Source of the DNA: Gentiana macrophylla
Taxonomy: Eukaryota > Streptophyta > Magnoliopsida > Gentianales > Gentianaceae
DNA length: 64,000 nucleotides
Direction: 5' to 3'
Assembly (NCBI GenBank): GCA_026214975.1
Contig: JAOBSW010000519.1
Span: 186,001 to 250,000, forward strand
Within the stretch, counting starts at the first letter, position 1. The number at the start of each line of letters is the position of its first letter. The notes below the pieces were generated by a model. The model searched no databases and was not told the origin of the DNA. It saw nothing but the letters and a program-made list of their open reading frames with translations. Position numbers and translations under genes: made by a program. Positions 47,255 through 58,100 of this stretch are shown piece by piece.

Positions 47255-48580
47255 ATGGCAGCGGAAGATAGACGTACGTTGGCAGACTACGCCATGCCTG
47301 GCGCGGTCACAGTCAACCCGGCTATTGTTATCCCAGCCATTACTGCACAGACTTTCGAGTTACGACCGGGACTCATTCAGATGATGCAAAGCATGCATCA
47401 ATGTTTCTGGGTCCCCTTACGAAAATCCTCACACACACGTACACACATTTACGGAGATATGTGTAGTGCGACACGCATTCAAGGTGTGAGTGAGGATGCG
47501 ATTAAACTTACCTTGTTTCCGTTCTCTTTGAAGGAGAAGCTAAAGAGTGGTATAGCTCTCTCCTGCAGAATCCATTACCACTTGGGCTGCATTGGAAAAA
47601 GAATTTTTAAGCCAATACTTTCCACTGCCAAGACGGATCCCAGTGTTTAAAGGAAATATACAATTTTATCAAACGGAAAGCAGAATCATTCTTTGAGGCA
47701 TGGAAGAGATTTAAGGCTCTTCTTCGTAAATGCCCCCCACCATGGGTTAGACTTGAGAGGCAAGTCAATATTTTTTTCAGTGGGTTGACCGAGCTCACCA
47801 AGGGCATGGTCAATAGTTCATCAGTGGAGCATTCTCGAGGAAAACGCCTCAAGAGGGTGGGCATTGTTGAAGACATTGCCAAATATAATTACGCCTCTCC
47901 TTTCAAGTGTTCAGGCACCACCTCCTCCTCTCTAGGATCGAGGAGGTGAAAATGCAAAATGAAATCGCCATCTTTGAAGCATTGTTGGCTACTCTCACGA
48001 CATCTCCAAATCCGAAGTTATCGAGACTCCTTCATTTCTCTGAACTCTCAAGTTATGCTCGCGAAGTGCTCTCAGGTGGCCATATGGTTGGCGGTGTCAA
48101 TTTAATTCCCTGTTCCTTATCAAGTCAATCTTTGTCGAGAATCATGGGCGGTATAATCAAATCGCATGCCAAGTATGTGGCGATATGGGGGCACACTTGC
48201 TCGTTTACGTCCTATGATTGGACGAACGCAGAGATCAATGCCTTCAATGGCGGCCGAATCGAGAGGTTTGGAAATCAATTCTACGGCAGGGCAATTTTCA
48301 AAATCGGGGTTTCCGTCAAAGCTTCAATCAAAACTCGAATCTCAATCGAAACCCTAATCAGAACCCGAGCTTGAATTCCTCCAATCTAAATCAAGGGTTA
48401 AATCAAAGTTGGCCTAACAATCCAAATCCCGCATTTCAAAGTCGGTCTAGCCAACCTTTCTCTCAAAACATTCAGAACTCTCAAGGCCCCTCTCGCGTCG
48501 ATGATCTTGAAGCTAGATTGGACTCTATCGGAAAGGCGAAGGAAGCGAGAACAATAACTTCCAGAGGAGCAAAATAATAA
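47255..48580 (+). pseudogene. Athila-D gag (broken)
   Basis: The start ATG at 47255 (MAAEDRRTLADYAMPG) is the usual Athila gag N-terminus. Core blocks follow: FELRPGLIQMM, IQGVSEDAIKLTLFPFSLK, and, in other frames, ESFFEAWKRFKALLRKCPHH at about 47680-47745. The C-terminal part is Asn-rich (NQNSNLNRNPNQNP) at 48330-48480 and ends with a short coiled segment (VDDLEARLDSIGK). Frameshifts occur near 47410, 47550 and between 47650 and 48220. Compared with family members the breaks are mostly one-base insertions or losses. Confidence 0.85.
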
Positions 48581-48902
48581 TATCCAAATGTTGATGAGCA
48601 CAATCAAGAACCTTGAGAAGCGAGATGGGTGACCGCAAGCTTAGACCATCGAGGCGATTGCCCGCTTTTATAGAGAAAAATCCGAAGGGTGGCCTAGTAG
48701 CCCAAATCGATTTCAATTGTGGCCAAAGCAACCGACCTAGTTCCTTCGATTCCTTATGGCATGCCAGAGGCGGTGCAATGAATCTTAGAAGCGGTACTCA
48801 ATCGAGTGGTCCCTCTCACCGTGGAAACCACTAGCCCCTCCTGCCAGTGATAAGGCAGGAGGGGAAGTTGAGCATCTACGTTCCCCCGTTCTGCAAGAAA
48901 AG

Positions 48903-49060
48903 ACTCAGGTGGCTGATCCCCTGAGAGGTGAAGAAGTTGGAAGTCCTCAGGTGGCTGTTCCCCTGAGAAGTGAAATATTTGAGGATCCTCAGGTGGCTGA
49001 TCCCCTGAGGAGTGATGAGTTAAATGATAGTCAGGTGGCTGATCCCCTGACTAGCAAAAA
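48903..49060 (+). repeat. Coding tandem repeat, four units of about 51 bp
   Basis: Each unit contains TCAGGTGGCTGATCCCCTGA, itself a hairpin with CTCAGG/CCTGAG arms, and encodes QVADPLRSE plus a variable acidic spacer. Copies start near 48905, 48950, 48998 and 49031. It lies in the linker before protease. Confidence 0.85.
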
Positions 49061-50090
49061 GAATGAAAAGACGGTTCGATGGAAAGATTTGGAAGACAAG
49101 GCCGTTAGTTCGTCCTCGAAGAAAGTATTTTCCGAGGATGATTTGAAAAAGCTTCCCTTTCCACCTAGAAAGAGCAACATCCCGTTAAGCGAAGATAAGA
49201 AGTACGAAAAGGTGCTTAAATTGTTGAAAAATACTCAGGTAAATCTGCCATTATCCGAGGTCTTGGTTGAGATGCCTAAGTATACAAAGTTCATCAAGGA
49301 TGTTGTATCTTCCAAGAAGAAGTTAGCAGGAATGGATCAAGCAGTTGGTAAGGAGTGTTCTCTGGTTAATTATGAAAGCTTACCAATCAAGAGAAGCGAC
49401 CCAGGAAAATTTGTGCTCACATTGCAGATGGGGGGATTAGTCTTCCCAAATTCCTTATGTGACCTGGGTGCATCTATCAGCTTGATGCCATTATCTGTGT
49501 GCAAGCAGCTGGGTTTACAAAGTCTTCTAGAACCCACTACCATGAACTTACTGATTCGATAGATCTTCAAAGAAAGCCTCGGGGATCCTAAAGGCGTATT
49601 GGTTCAAGTTGGTAGGTTTACCTTTCCCGTTGGTGGTATGTCTTAGATATGGAGAAAAATGAAAATGTCCTCGATTCTTGGAAGACCTTTTCTATCTACA
49701 GCTAGAGCCCTCATCGATTGTGATGGTGGGAAAGTAACTATCCGAGTTGGTGACCAAGAGGTGAGCTATAGTGTTTCTAAATCTATTCAAGTACCCTCCG
49801 GTTCTCCAACCGGGTGTTCCATTGAGAGGCGTCGATGACTTCAATGACTTCATGGATAAGCAAGTCTTGGTGTGGAAGCGGAATATGAGCGATTGATCGA
49901 TAATCTGAATAGCCATGGTGTGGTTAATCTAGATCGAGTTCTTGGTGAATTCGATGATGAGCTAAGAGAAGAAGCTTTGGCGGTAGGGCCACTAAGTAAG
50001 CTCAACGATGTTGAGTTGAAGAGTGGAGATCTTAAATCAAGTCTAGAGGATCCTCCTGTAGATTTGTGCAAGCCCGTTGCCTAAACATCT
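48903..50090 (+). pseudogene. Athila-D linker and protease (broken)
   Basis: The open frame 48909-49562 starts with the QVADPLRSE repeats, then EKVLKLLKNTQVNLPLSE, VEMPKYTKFIKD, and KFVLTLQMGGLVFPNSLCDLGASISLMP. The last is the Athila protease active site, where the usual D-T/S-G triad reads D-L-G. A stop at about 49560 and frameshifts break the rest; the segment to 50090 has the acidic linker before RT (LNSHGVVNLDRVLGEF). Confidence 0.85.
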
Positions 50091-50466
50091 TAAGTATGTG
50101 TTTTTAAGAGAAGGTGACAAGCTTCCTTTGATCATCTCTACCAAGCTATCTCGTATAGAAGAGCTTAAATTGTTAAGCGTCTTGCGTAAAAGCGAGAAAG
50201 CCTTTGGATGGCAAGTGGGAGATATCAAAGGAATATCTCCGACATCTGCATGCACAAGATCAAGACTAGTGAGGGTGCTAAATGTGTAAGACTGACCCCA
50301 AAGGAGGCTTAACCTCACATGCAAGAAGTTGTTAAAAGGAAATCATCAAACTTGGACATGGGAATCATTTATGCCATCGCGGATAGTGAATGGGTTTCCC
50401 GACTCAAGTAGTTCCCAAAAAAGGTGGAATTACTATTGAAAAGAATGAGAAGGCGAAGAGATAGCA

Positions 50467-51207
50467 TTGAGGCTCGTTACGGGATACAGAGTATGTATCG
50501 ATTATCGAAAGCTCAATGAGGTCACACTGAAAGATCATTTTCCCCTTCCATTCATTGATCAAATGCTTGAGCGTCTAGCAGGGCACGCATTCTACTGCTT
50601 CCTGGATGGATATTCAGGATACTTCCAGATACCCATCGATCCTATTGACCAAGAGAAGACCACTTTCACTTGCCCTTATGGTACATTCGCCTACAGGCGG
50701 ATGCCATTTGGTCTATGCAATGCCCCTGCTACCTTTCAGAGGTGTATGATGGCAATCTTTGACGGGCTAGTTGAAAAGTGCATGGAGATTTTTATGGATG
50801 ATTTCTCGGTCTTTGGTCAATCCTTCGATGATTGCCTCGATAATCTTGATCAGGTGTTGTCTAGATGTGTGGAAAAGGACTTAGTGCTCAATTGGGAAAA
50901 ATGCCATTTCATGGTAGATGAAGGCATAGTTCTTGGCCACAAAGTGTCAGCCAAAGGTATAGAAGTAGATAGGGCCAAGGTTGAAGCTATTGAGAAGATG
51001 AGTTATCCTAAGAATGTTCGGGAGGTCCGAGGTTTTCTCGGACATGTCGGCTTCTATAGGAGGTTCATCCAGGACTTTTCAAAGATTGCCAAGCCCTGTC
51101 TACTTTACTCAAAGAAGGCGTTACTTTTGATTTTGATGAGAATTGCAAGCGCGCTTGAGGAGCTTAAGAGTAGGCGATCTCTGCTCCAATTCTTATATAT
51201 CGCTTGA
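50467..51207 (+). pseudogene. Athila-D reverse transcriptase
   Basis: 246 open codons with VCIDYRKLNEVTLKDHFPLP, FLDGYSGY at residues 45-52 (Asp 47), FTCPYGTFAYRRMPFGLCNA, and FMDDF at 109-113 (Asp 111 and 112), so the catalytic residues are intact. It continues through VLGHKVSAKGIEVD and VRGFLGHVGFYRRFI. The N-terminal part of the domain lies upstream in a shifted frame (about 50380-50460), and the frame breaks again at about 51120. Confidence 0.92.
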
Positions 51208-51600
51208 TCTGGAACCTACCCTTTGAGCTTATGTGTGATGCATCCAACTATCTTTGTTTAGTGCGATCTTAGGGCATAAGCTTAATGGAAAGTTCGACCT
51301 ATCTATTATGCCAGTCCACACCTGAATCCTTCTCAAGTTAACTACACGACAAGCGAAAAGGAACTATTAGCCGTAGTCTTTGCTATGGATAAGTTTCGTA
51401 AGTAGTTACTTTCGGGTGCTCAAGTGATTGTGTGGGTGACCACGCCGCTTTGCGATATCTCATGACCAAAAGGAAGCTAAACCGCGCCTCACTGCGTTGG
51501 ATACCGACCCTCCAAGAGTTTGACGTTCAAATCAAAGATAAGAAGAGGCGGTGAGAACGTAGTGGCGGATCATGTTTCTAGGATGTTAAGTGAGGAAAAG
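51208..51600 (+). pseudogene. Athila-D RNase H (broken)
   Basis: In changing frames the translation shows NYTTSEKELLAVVFAMDKF at about 51340-51400, then DHAALRYLM and RWIPTLQEFDVQIKDK at about 51440-51540, the usual order for Ty3/Gypsy RNase H. At least three single-base breaks occur. RNase H removes the RNA template during reverse transcription. Confidence 0.82.
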
Positions 51601-52960
51601 GGTGATCCACGATGATATAGATCTTTACTTTCCTCAGAAAACATCATGTTGATCGATGGCGCTCTCCGGATGTTCCTTGGTATTCGTCCATTGTGAATTA
51701 CCTTCATGCCCGTTACCTTGACCCCGAAATGTCTTATCAAGAGAAGAAGAAGTTCTTCTCTGATATGAAATATTTCGTTTGGGATGAACCTTATCTTTTC
51801 AAGATCTGTAAAGATGGTTTGCTTAGGAGATGTGTTCGAATCCGAGCAACGCGATATAATCGAGCAATGCCATAGTGGACCCACGGTGGTCACTTTGGTC
51901 CTTGGAAAAGCGGTTGCGAAGATCTTCGATCCGGTTTCTATTGGCCCACGATCTTTAAGGGCGAAGCTTTACGCAAAGCTTGTGATCGTTGCCAAAGAAC
52001 CGGAGCTTTGACAAAGCGGTTTGACATGCCGTTGAAACCCATCCTTGAATGCGAAGTCTTTGATGTTTGGGGCATCGATTTTATGGGACCATTCCCATCA
52101 TCTTACGGCAACAAATACATCTTAGTCTGCGTTGACTATGTTTGAAATGGGTGGAGGCAATTGCCACTCCTCACAATGATGATCATAAAGCGGTCATGAG
52201 ATTTACGAAGAAGAACATCTTTGTGAGGTTTGGATGTCCACGTGCCTTGATCGGTGATGAAGGGCGCATTTTACGCAACCGACCCAGAGAAAGTACTTGA
52301 GAAGTATGGTGTTCGTCATAAAAGCGGCACACCATATCATCCGATGACTAGTGGTCGAGGTTGAAAAGAGCAACGAGCATTAAGAAAATCTGGAGAAGGC
52401 GGTGAATAGTCATAGAAAAGCTCGGAGTGCGAAGTTGGGACGATGTACTTTGGGCATATAGGATCGCCTATAAGACCCCTATGGGTACATCGCCATATCA
52501 AATGGTTTCTGATAAGCCGTGCCACCACTTGATTGAGCTAGAGCACAGAGCTTATTGGGCTACAAAGTTTCTTAACTTCGATTCCCAATCCTGTGGCAAA
52601 CACCGGCTGCAGCAGTTGCATGAGCTTGATGAATTTAGACTCCAGGCTTATGAAAGCGCCAGGATTAGTAAGGAAAGATGAAGCTACTCCATGACGCCAA
52701 GATAAAGAAGAGAGAATTCAGTCGGCGAGCAAGTTCTCTTATACAATTCTAGGTTACATTTGTTTCTGGGAAGTTGAGAACACGTTGGTGCGGTCCATTT
52801 GAGATTCTCCAAATCATTCTGGAGGCGTTTAGAGCTGCTGTGATTACGGCGATCAACCGTTCCGAGTGAATGGTCGAGAGATGCAAGCATTACATTGGTG
52901 AACCCAAGGTAAAGCCTTTGACTGTATTCGATTTTCGATATCCTCGGGTGTAGCACCCCT
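51600..52960 (+). pseudogene. Athila-D integrase (broken)
   Basis: The N-terminal part is at 51690-51875 (YLDPEMSYQEKKKFFSDMKYFVWDEPYLF) and the zinc-binding CDRCQRTG at about 51985. The core has [20 protein letters not shown] at about 52066-52125, then a frame change at 52140. The final part is at 52427-52680 (WDDVLWAYRIAYKTPMGTSPYQMV). The C-terminus runs into about 52960. Nearly all breaks look like one-base gains or losses. Confidence 0.88.
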
Positions 52961-54750
52961 AAAGTCGACGAGTCTGACGAGTTTTCGCCCGACTTGTTTT
53001 CTGAGAATGACGGTTGTGATCAATCTGAGGAGGTTCTAGCTGGTAGTTGGGATATGGAAGAGTATTGGAAGGAGCGTCAACGCAGATGTCATCAAAAGCT
53101 TGAGGAAGACGAAGAGGTCAACCATGGGGAAGTTTAAGCGTATTTGGAAAGCTATAAAGGATTTAACCCCATGTGTTAAGTCTTTGTTGCTTTCGCGCCA
53201 CACTCTTGACCAAAGCTTAAACGAGGTAGTGGGTGGCGAGAAGGTTAAATGGCCTGATCCGGTGAGCTTACAATGTGTCGAGCTAACGACAATAACCATT
53301 AGCGCTACTAGGAGGCATCCTAGATATCCCTTATTATATTAGTTTCTTTCTTTAGTTATTTTTCCTTGTTCTAGTTGTTTTAATCTTATTAGGATTGTGT
53401 TGTTTTTGTCGATCGGCCGTCCCTAACCTTTATACAGTGGTCGAAGTGTTGTTTTGCTTACGATTTCCTCTTATCTTTATCTCTATCACTTTTTGCGCGA
53501 TATGGTTTAATCCTTGTATCCCGAGTACGTTTTGTGTTGTTTTTCATGTATGCAGGATATTTGCTATAGCACTTGTGAGCTTTCGGATGATGTCGGTTTT
53601 CCGGTGGATGGTCCATGCCATTGCTTTCATCAAGCCTTTTCGGAGTTGATACGTAGCACTTCCGAATTGCCACTTTAGAACTACAATCGGCTAAGTTTCT
53701 CTTATTCTCGCACAACATGAGGACATGTTGTTGTTATTTGTGTGGGGAGGAATGATCGCTATGTATCTACCATTTGCTTATATGATGTTATTTCTATGCT
53801 AAAATGGGCTAAATTTTCAAAATTTGTGTTTTGTCTCGAGTGAGCGGTGCATGTTTTGTTCGGTTTGTTATATTCATCGATGCTTTATGTCATATGTTTG
53901 ATAAGTTAGTTGTTTCACCACGATTTATTTTTCACGTGCCATAGTGAATGAAGAGCTATTTTTATAAGGTTATACCCGTTTTGGATTAGTAGTTTTGATT
54001 TTCTTATAAGTCATGTACTTAGTGCTACGTATATATCGTGAGATTTATGGTAGTTTGTATTTAGTTCCGTAGTATGAGTCTTGTGAATATCTAGAAGTTT
54101 GAATGTGATAAGTAATCGTAGCTAATGTCATTTGAAAAAGTTGAGTTAATAATGAAATCAATAGTGTGTGTCGGAAGCTGGTCGATGATTTGAGTGCGGT
54201 AAGGCATTATCTCGAAATGTTTTATTCCACTATGATGACCAAAAGCTCACGACAGTCAGAAGAAGCTGCTTTATGATTTGAGTAAGGTAGGGTATACCAC
54301 GTATGTCCTATTCTGCTATGACGGGCAATAGCTCATTCTGATGTGTGTTTAAATGTGAAGTAATTAAATCAACTTGAAATTGGTTATGAAATGAATATAA
54401 GACTTAGTCTTTCGTTAATCTTATCCCCAGTATAAACTGATAGATATGTTGTAGGGATTATCCTCTGAGTATTTCAGAAAGGCCCTAGATATATTCGATC
54501 ATTCTTTTCGGGATATGTCACGTTTGTAGGGTGCATCTTATGAGTGTCATTTATTGCTAGTCTACGAGGGGGTATTAGCTAGTTTTACTTTGAGTTCCTC
54601 AAGTTTGGATTTAGTGGAAGTTTTCTATGGCTATGCACACACACGATGGTGAACTTCTAAGTTATTGAATATATGTTATATTTGTTGAGATGTCTATACT
54701 ATCTCGAGCTTGATTTTGTTTTGTTTTGCTCGGGGACGAGCAAGGTTTAA
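52961..54750 (+). mobile_element. Athila-D 3' non-coding region
   Basis: About 1.8 kb without a supportable gene. At 53276-53330 it has GTCGAGCTAACGAC, then AGCGCTACTAGGAGGCATCC, matching 14412-14470 (minus) in Athila-A. Further on are repeated phrases around 'gatgatttgagtgcggtaagg' (54185) and 'tatgatttgagtaaggtaggg' (54272), a short imperfect duplication. Confidence 0.7.
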
Positions 54751-54761
54751 GTGTGGGGAGT
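54751..54761 (+). other. Athila-D polypurine tract
   Basis: GTGTGGGGAGT precedes the LTR start at 54762, after the CGGGGACGAGCAAGG phrase of Athila 3' ends. Confidence 0.88.
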
Positions 54762-56372
54762 TGTTAAGGGTGATTTTATGTGATTTATACCGTTATATTT
54801 ATGTAACGATTTCTCCATAATCGATAAATTGCATAGAAAAGTAAGTGCTTATTAGATTTATTGAGCAAACGAGTTTTAAATGTGTTTAAATGCAAAATCG
54901 AGATATTTACGTGATTTTATCGGTGTTTTATGTTTATTCGTATGATGTTACATTTTGCATGTTTCTATCAAGTTGTTAGGTACGTTTTCATGATGAGTAA
55001 GGAGCTTAAACGATGATCACATGAAGATGGAAGAGTTGAAAGATGTTTAAGTGAAGAATCATTGAAGAAACCGGAACCAGGCACTTCATGGGGATTTTGT
55101 CCACACTTGTAGGCACTTTCAGGAAAGTTGTCTTGATGAAAGTTGTAGAGGATTGAAATAGCTTTCCAACGCATGTTGAATCACCTCATTTGGAGCCCTA
55201 GAAGTGAAGTTATGAGCAAAATACTAGAGCAAGGTAGTGGACGGGCGTCCATAAAAGTGAAGCGGCGTCGTGAATCGTATTTTACATTCAGAGAGTTCAG
55301 ACGCGTTCTGAACGAGCGTTCATTCTCCGTTCATAGAGGCTGGACGAGCGTCCAACATAGTGGACGGGCGTCCACGGCACCGACTCAGCGAAACCGACCT
55401 AAAAATCTATAAATAGGCGCGATTTCCCAAACCCTAATCATACAATTTTCGAACCCTAAACCCTAGGGGCAGCTTGGCTGCGTTTTTCCTTCAGTTTTTC
55501 TCTAGTTTTATGCACTTAAACTCTAGATTAGATTAGATAATTTCATGTACTTTTATTCATCAATTCGAGTTGTCAAGAAGATGCTAAGAGGCTAAACCCT
55601 CTTTGAACAAGCGTTGTGAAGCCTTCCTTCAACAATTCAGTTTTGATTCGTGATTAATCTGTGAGTATCTATTTCAAGTTCGTTTCTTTTATCATGTTTT
55701 GTATGTCTTATTGCATGTTTAATCGAAAGATGCTTGCTTTGATGATTGTTTATATGATGAGAGTCATGTCAACCCTAGATCACCATGATAAAAGAATAGA
55801 TCTTTGATCTAACTAAAACGAGAGTTGTTAGATTGATTTTCTAGATTAGAAATTGAAAGATTTCACGCCTAGGTTAGAAAGACGTAATCTTTAACATCGA
55901 AAGATAAAAGATTAGAAAACGAACTCGTCTACGAGTAGGAGTTTATGCCTTTGATTAGGTGAATCACGACTTGAGTAGAGATCACGAATTAATCCGAGTT
56001 AGAATTGAATGTTGATAGGATAGGTGGATCAATTGCTTGTTCGTTCGTTATAATTTGATTTAATCCTTAAAACTTGAATTGTTTAGCTTTAGTTTACTTT
56101 TCTGTACTTTAGTTTAGTTTAGTTTTTATCGCTTTCAATCTTGCCTAGCATTGGAGCAATCCTCTGTCTAGTTACTTTTTCTGCATATTTGTTTAGGTTA
56201 GTTATTCGTTTAGGTTAGATTCGTGACATAGTTAGTTTAAAGCAAAAACTAGGATTCACATTCGTCTAGTTCCCCGTAAGATCGACCCGGCATTAGCCTC
56301 CATACTACGATCCTTGCACTTGAGGTTAACCGGTTTATTACTTGTTGTTTTATATTGATAAAATCCGGGACA
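54762..56372 (+). mobile_element. Athila-D 3' LTR
   Basis: Nearly identical to 45049-46660. TATA box at 55407-55416. Palindromes TGGACGGGCGTCCA at 55238 and 55361 and TGGACGAGCGTCCA at 55341. It is followed by ACGTT (56373-56377). Confidence 0.92.
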
Positions 56373-56377
56373 ACGTT
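56373..56377. repeat. Target site duplication of Athila-D, right copy (ACGTT)
   Basis: Identical to 45044-45048. Confidence 0.9.
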
Positions 56378-56578
56378 TCATCCAGATTACTTGTCCAGTA
56401 AGTATTACGGATTCTTTACATGTTGATCCATTTTATACAGGAGATAATCACGGATATATTTAAATGACAGGATCAAAGTCATAATAGGTAAGGATCTCTA
56501 GAATCTTCCCTTAATTATCTATTATTATAAGCACGTGGGATAATATCGGATAAGGGAGGCTCCGGCCGACCTGGGTCA
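56378..56578 (-). mobile_element. Tat-C 3' LTR, inner part
   Basis: Continuation of 44879-45043 past Athila-D. It ends GGGTCA on plus, so the LTR starts TGACCCAGG on minus. A purine run AGGGGGCT on minus (56579-56587) is the likely polypurine tract. Confidence 0.65.
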
Positions 56579-56587
56579 AGCCCCCTA

Positions 56588-57169
56588 GTCTATCATGGCC
56601 CGAACTGCACCGGCCTTGCTCCGTTGCGACCCAGCCGACATGTGGTGGTTTGAGGAGCAAGAAAGACCGATCTCACACCTGGGGTTGTGGTATGCCCTTA
56701 TGTATGAAGTGGGGTTCCTGGCCCTTAATGTTATATCTCTATGTCTTTATTTAATTCTTAGCCAATATGGAGATGACATGAGGCAAGGCTCAGTTCGACC
56801 CTCATTATAAGCCCCCAGATCTGCCCAAGCATTCATGGTCAGGTCAAACCTGTTAAAGGTGTAGCTCGGCCTCAGTCATCTAGAAATGTAGAATTTGCTA
56901 TGATTAATTTTGCCAGGTGGTAGAGTTGCTGTTATAGCGTTGTTATAACTTCTTGGAATTCGAGGCATTTCTGTCCACGTTTGTCTAACATAACTTCTTC
57001 CAAGAATCGTGCTATTTATGGGTTATAACCCACATCGAATTAGTTGTCCACTCCAACCATTTTCTCTATTTCTTTATATTAAGGGATCTTTGGCCGATTC
57101 GACTCTTCTCCCATTTCATCTTCCAATCTTCAGCAAGTAAGCATTTTTGTTTTCTCGAATGTTTTCTTC
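56588..57169. mobile_element. Tat-C region between 3' LTR and antisense gene
   Basis: A short open frame at 56595-56810 shows no known domain. On plus, a TATA-like TTTATATTAAGG at about 57075-57086 is followed by a C/T-rich stretch typical of plant transcription starts and a possible splice donor CAAGTAAGC near 57132. This could be the promoter and leader of the antisense gene that follows; that is inference. Confidence 0.45.
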
Positions 57170-58044
57170 GTGTTTATGTCAGTTTCAAGTGCTTTAGTAG
57201 AGAGACTATTTGGGTCTGAGTGTGAGGTAGAAAAACCCGCGTATAGAGCGTTTGAACACGACCCAGAGTTACAGGAATCGTTAGATAGGTTAAGGGTAGA
57301 AGAAATACCTTGGGTTCAACCTACCCCTGATTCCCCTCCTCCTACTTCTCGTCCGTTTTCTTCTCATCCTTTAACCGAGACATCTTCGTTTGTCATAAGC
57401 TTTAAAGCTCACAAAGCCATTTTGGCAATTCTAGTAAGCCATGGGAAGAAATCCATTCTTTCGCAGGAAGGTAATTGATATATGTAACGAATATAGGGTA
57501 GATCTAGAAACATACGTTCCTTTAGTTCCCTTTACCCATAACCGATATTCCTACCGGACTCCGGCTGGGTATTGTCCTGTTCAGAGTGCTCAATTTGAGA
57601 GTGTCCTGAGGCTTCCCTTGTGTCTAGCCTTCCTGACCGTAGTGCGGCATCACGGAATCGGGACCGCTCATGTATTCCCGAAAAAGGTTAGGAGCGTTAT
57701 TGGCTTCACCATCATCGGCAGGATGGTGAAAGTTCAATTCTCCATAAATCCTTTCAGAGCCCTTTACCAGATCAAGAATGTAAGGGATTCTCCGAGCTTT
57801 TACTACTTCCCGCGCTGGACTAGGGTCTAGGCAGGATTCCAATACTTAAAGAAGGGAAGGCATCTTTCCAACAGTGTTCTAAAAAGTGACATGGGCGCTC
57901 GCCTAGGCACTGCTTAGGCAATGGGTGACCTCCGAGCGTCTCAAATATGCCCTAGGCTGTCTCATCAGGGTGATACGGTGCTGGGCGATTTTCTGGGCGT
58001 TCCTGGGTGCTCCTGGGCGACGAGACGAGCGTACGTAAGCTTCC

Positions 58045-58100
<56 letters not shown>

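Larger units (their letters stand above)
45049..56372 (+). mobile_element. Athila-D: complete Athila-type Gypsy element (11.3 kb)
   Basis: Two LTRs of about 1.61 kb that differ at only about 20 small sites by eye, a tRNA-Asp primer site, gag, protease, RT, RNase H, integrase, a polypurine tract, and ACGTT on both sides. The near-identity of the LTRs implies a young insertion, yet gag and pol are full of single-base frame changes. It inserted into the Tat-C 3' LTR. Confidence 0.92.
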
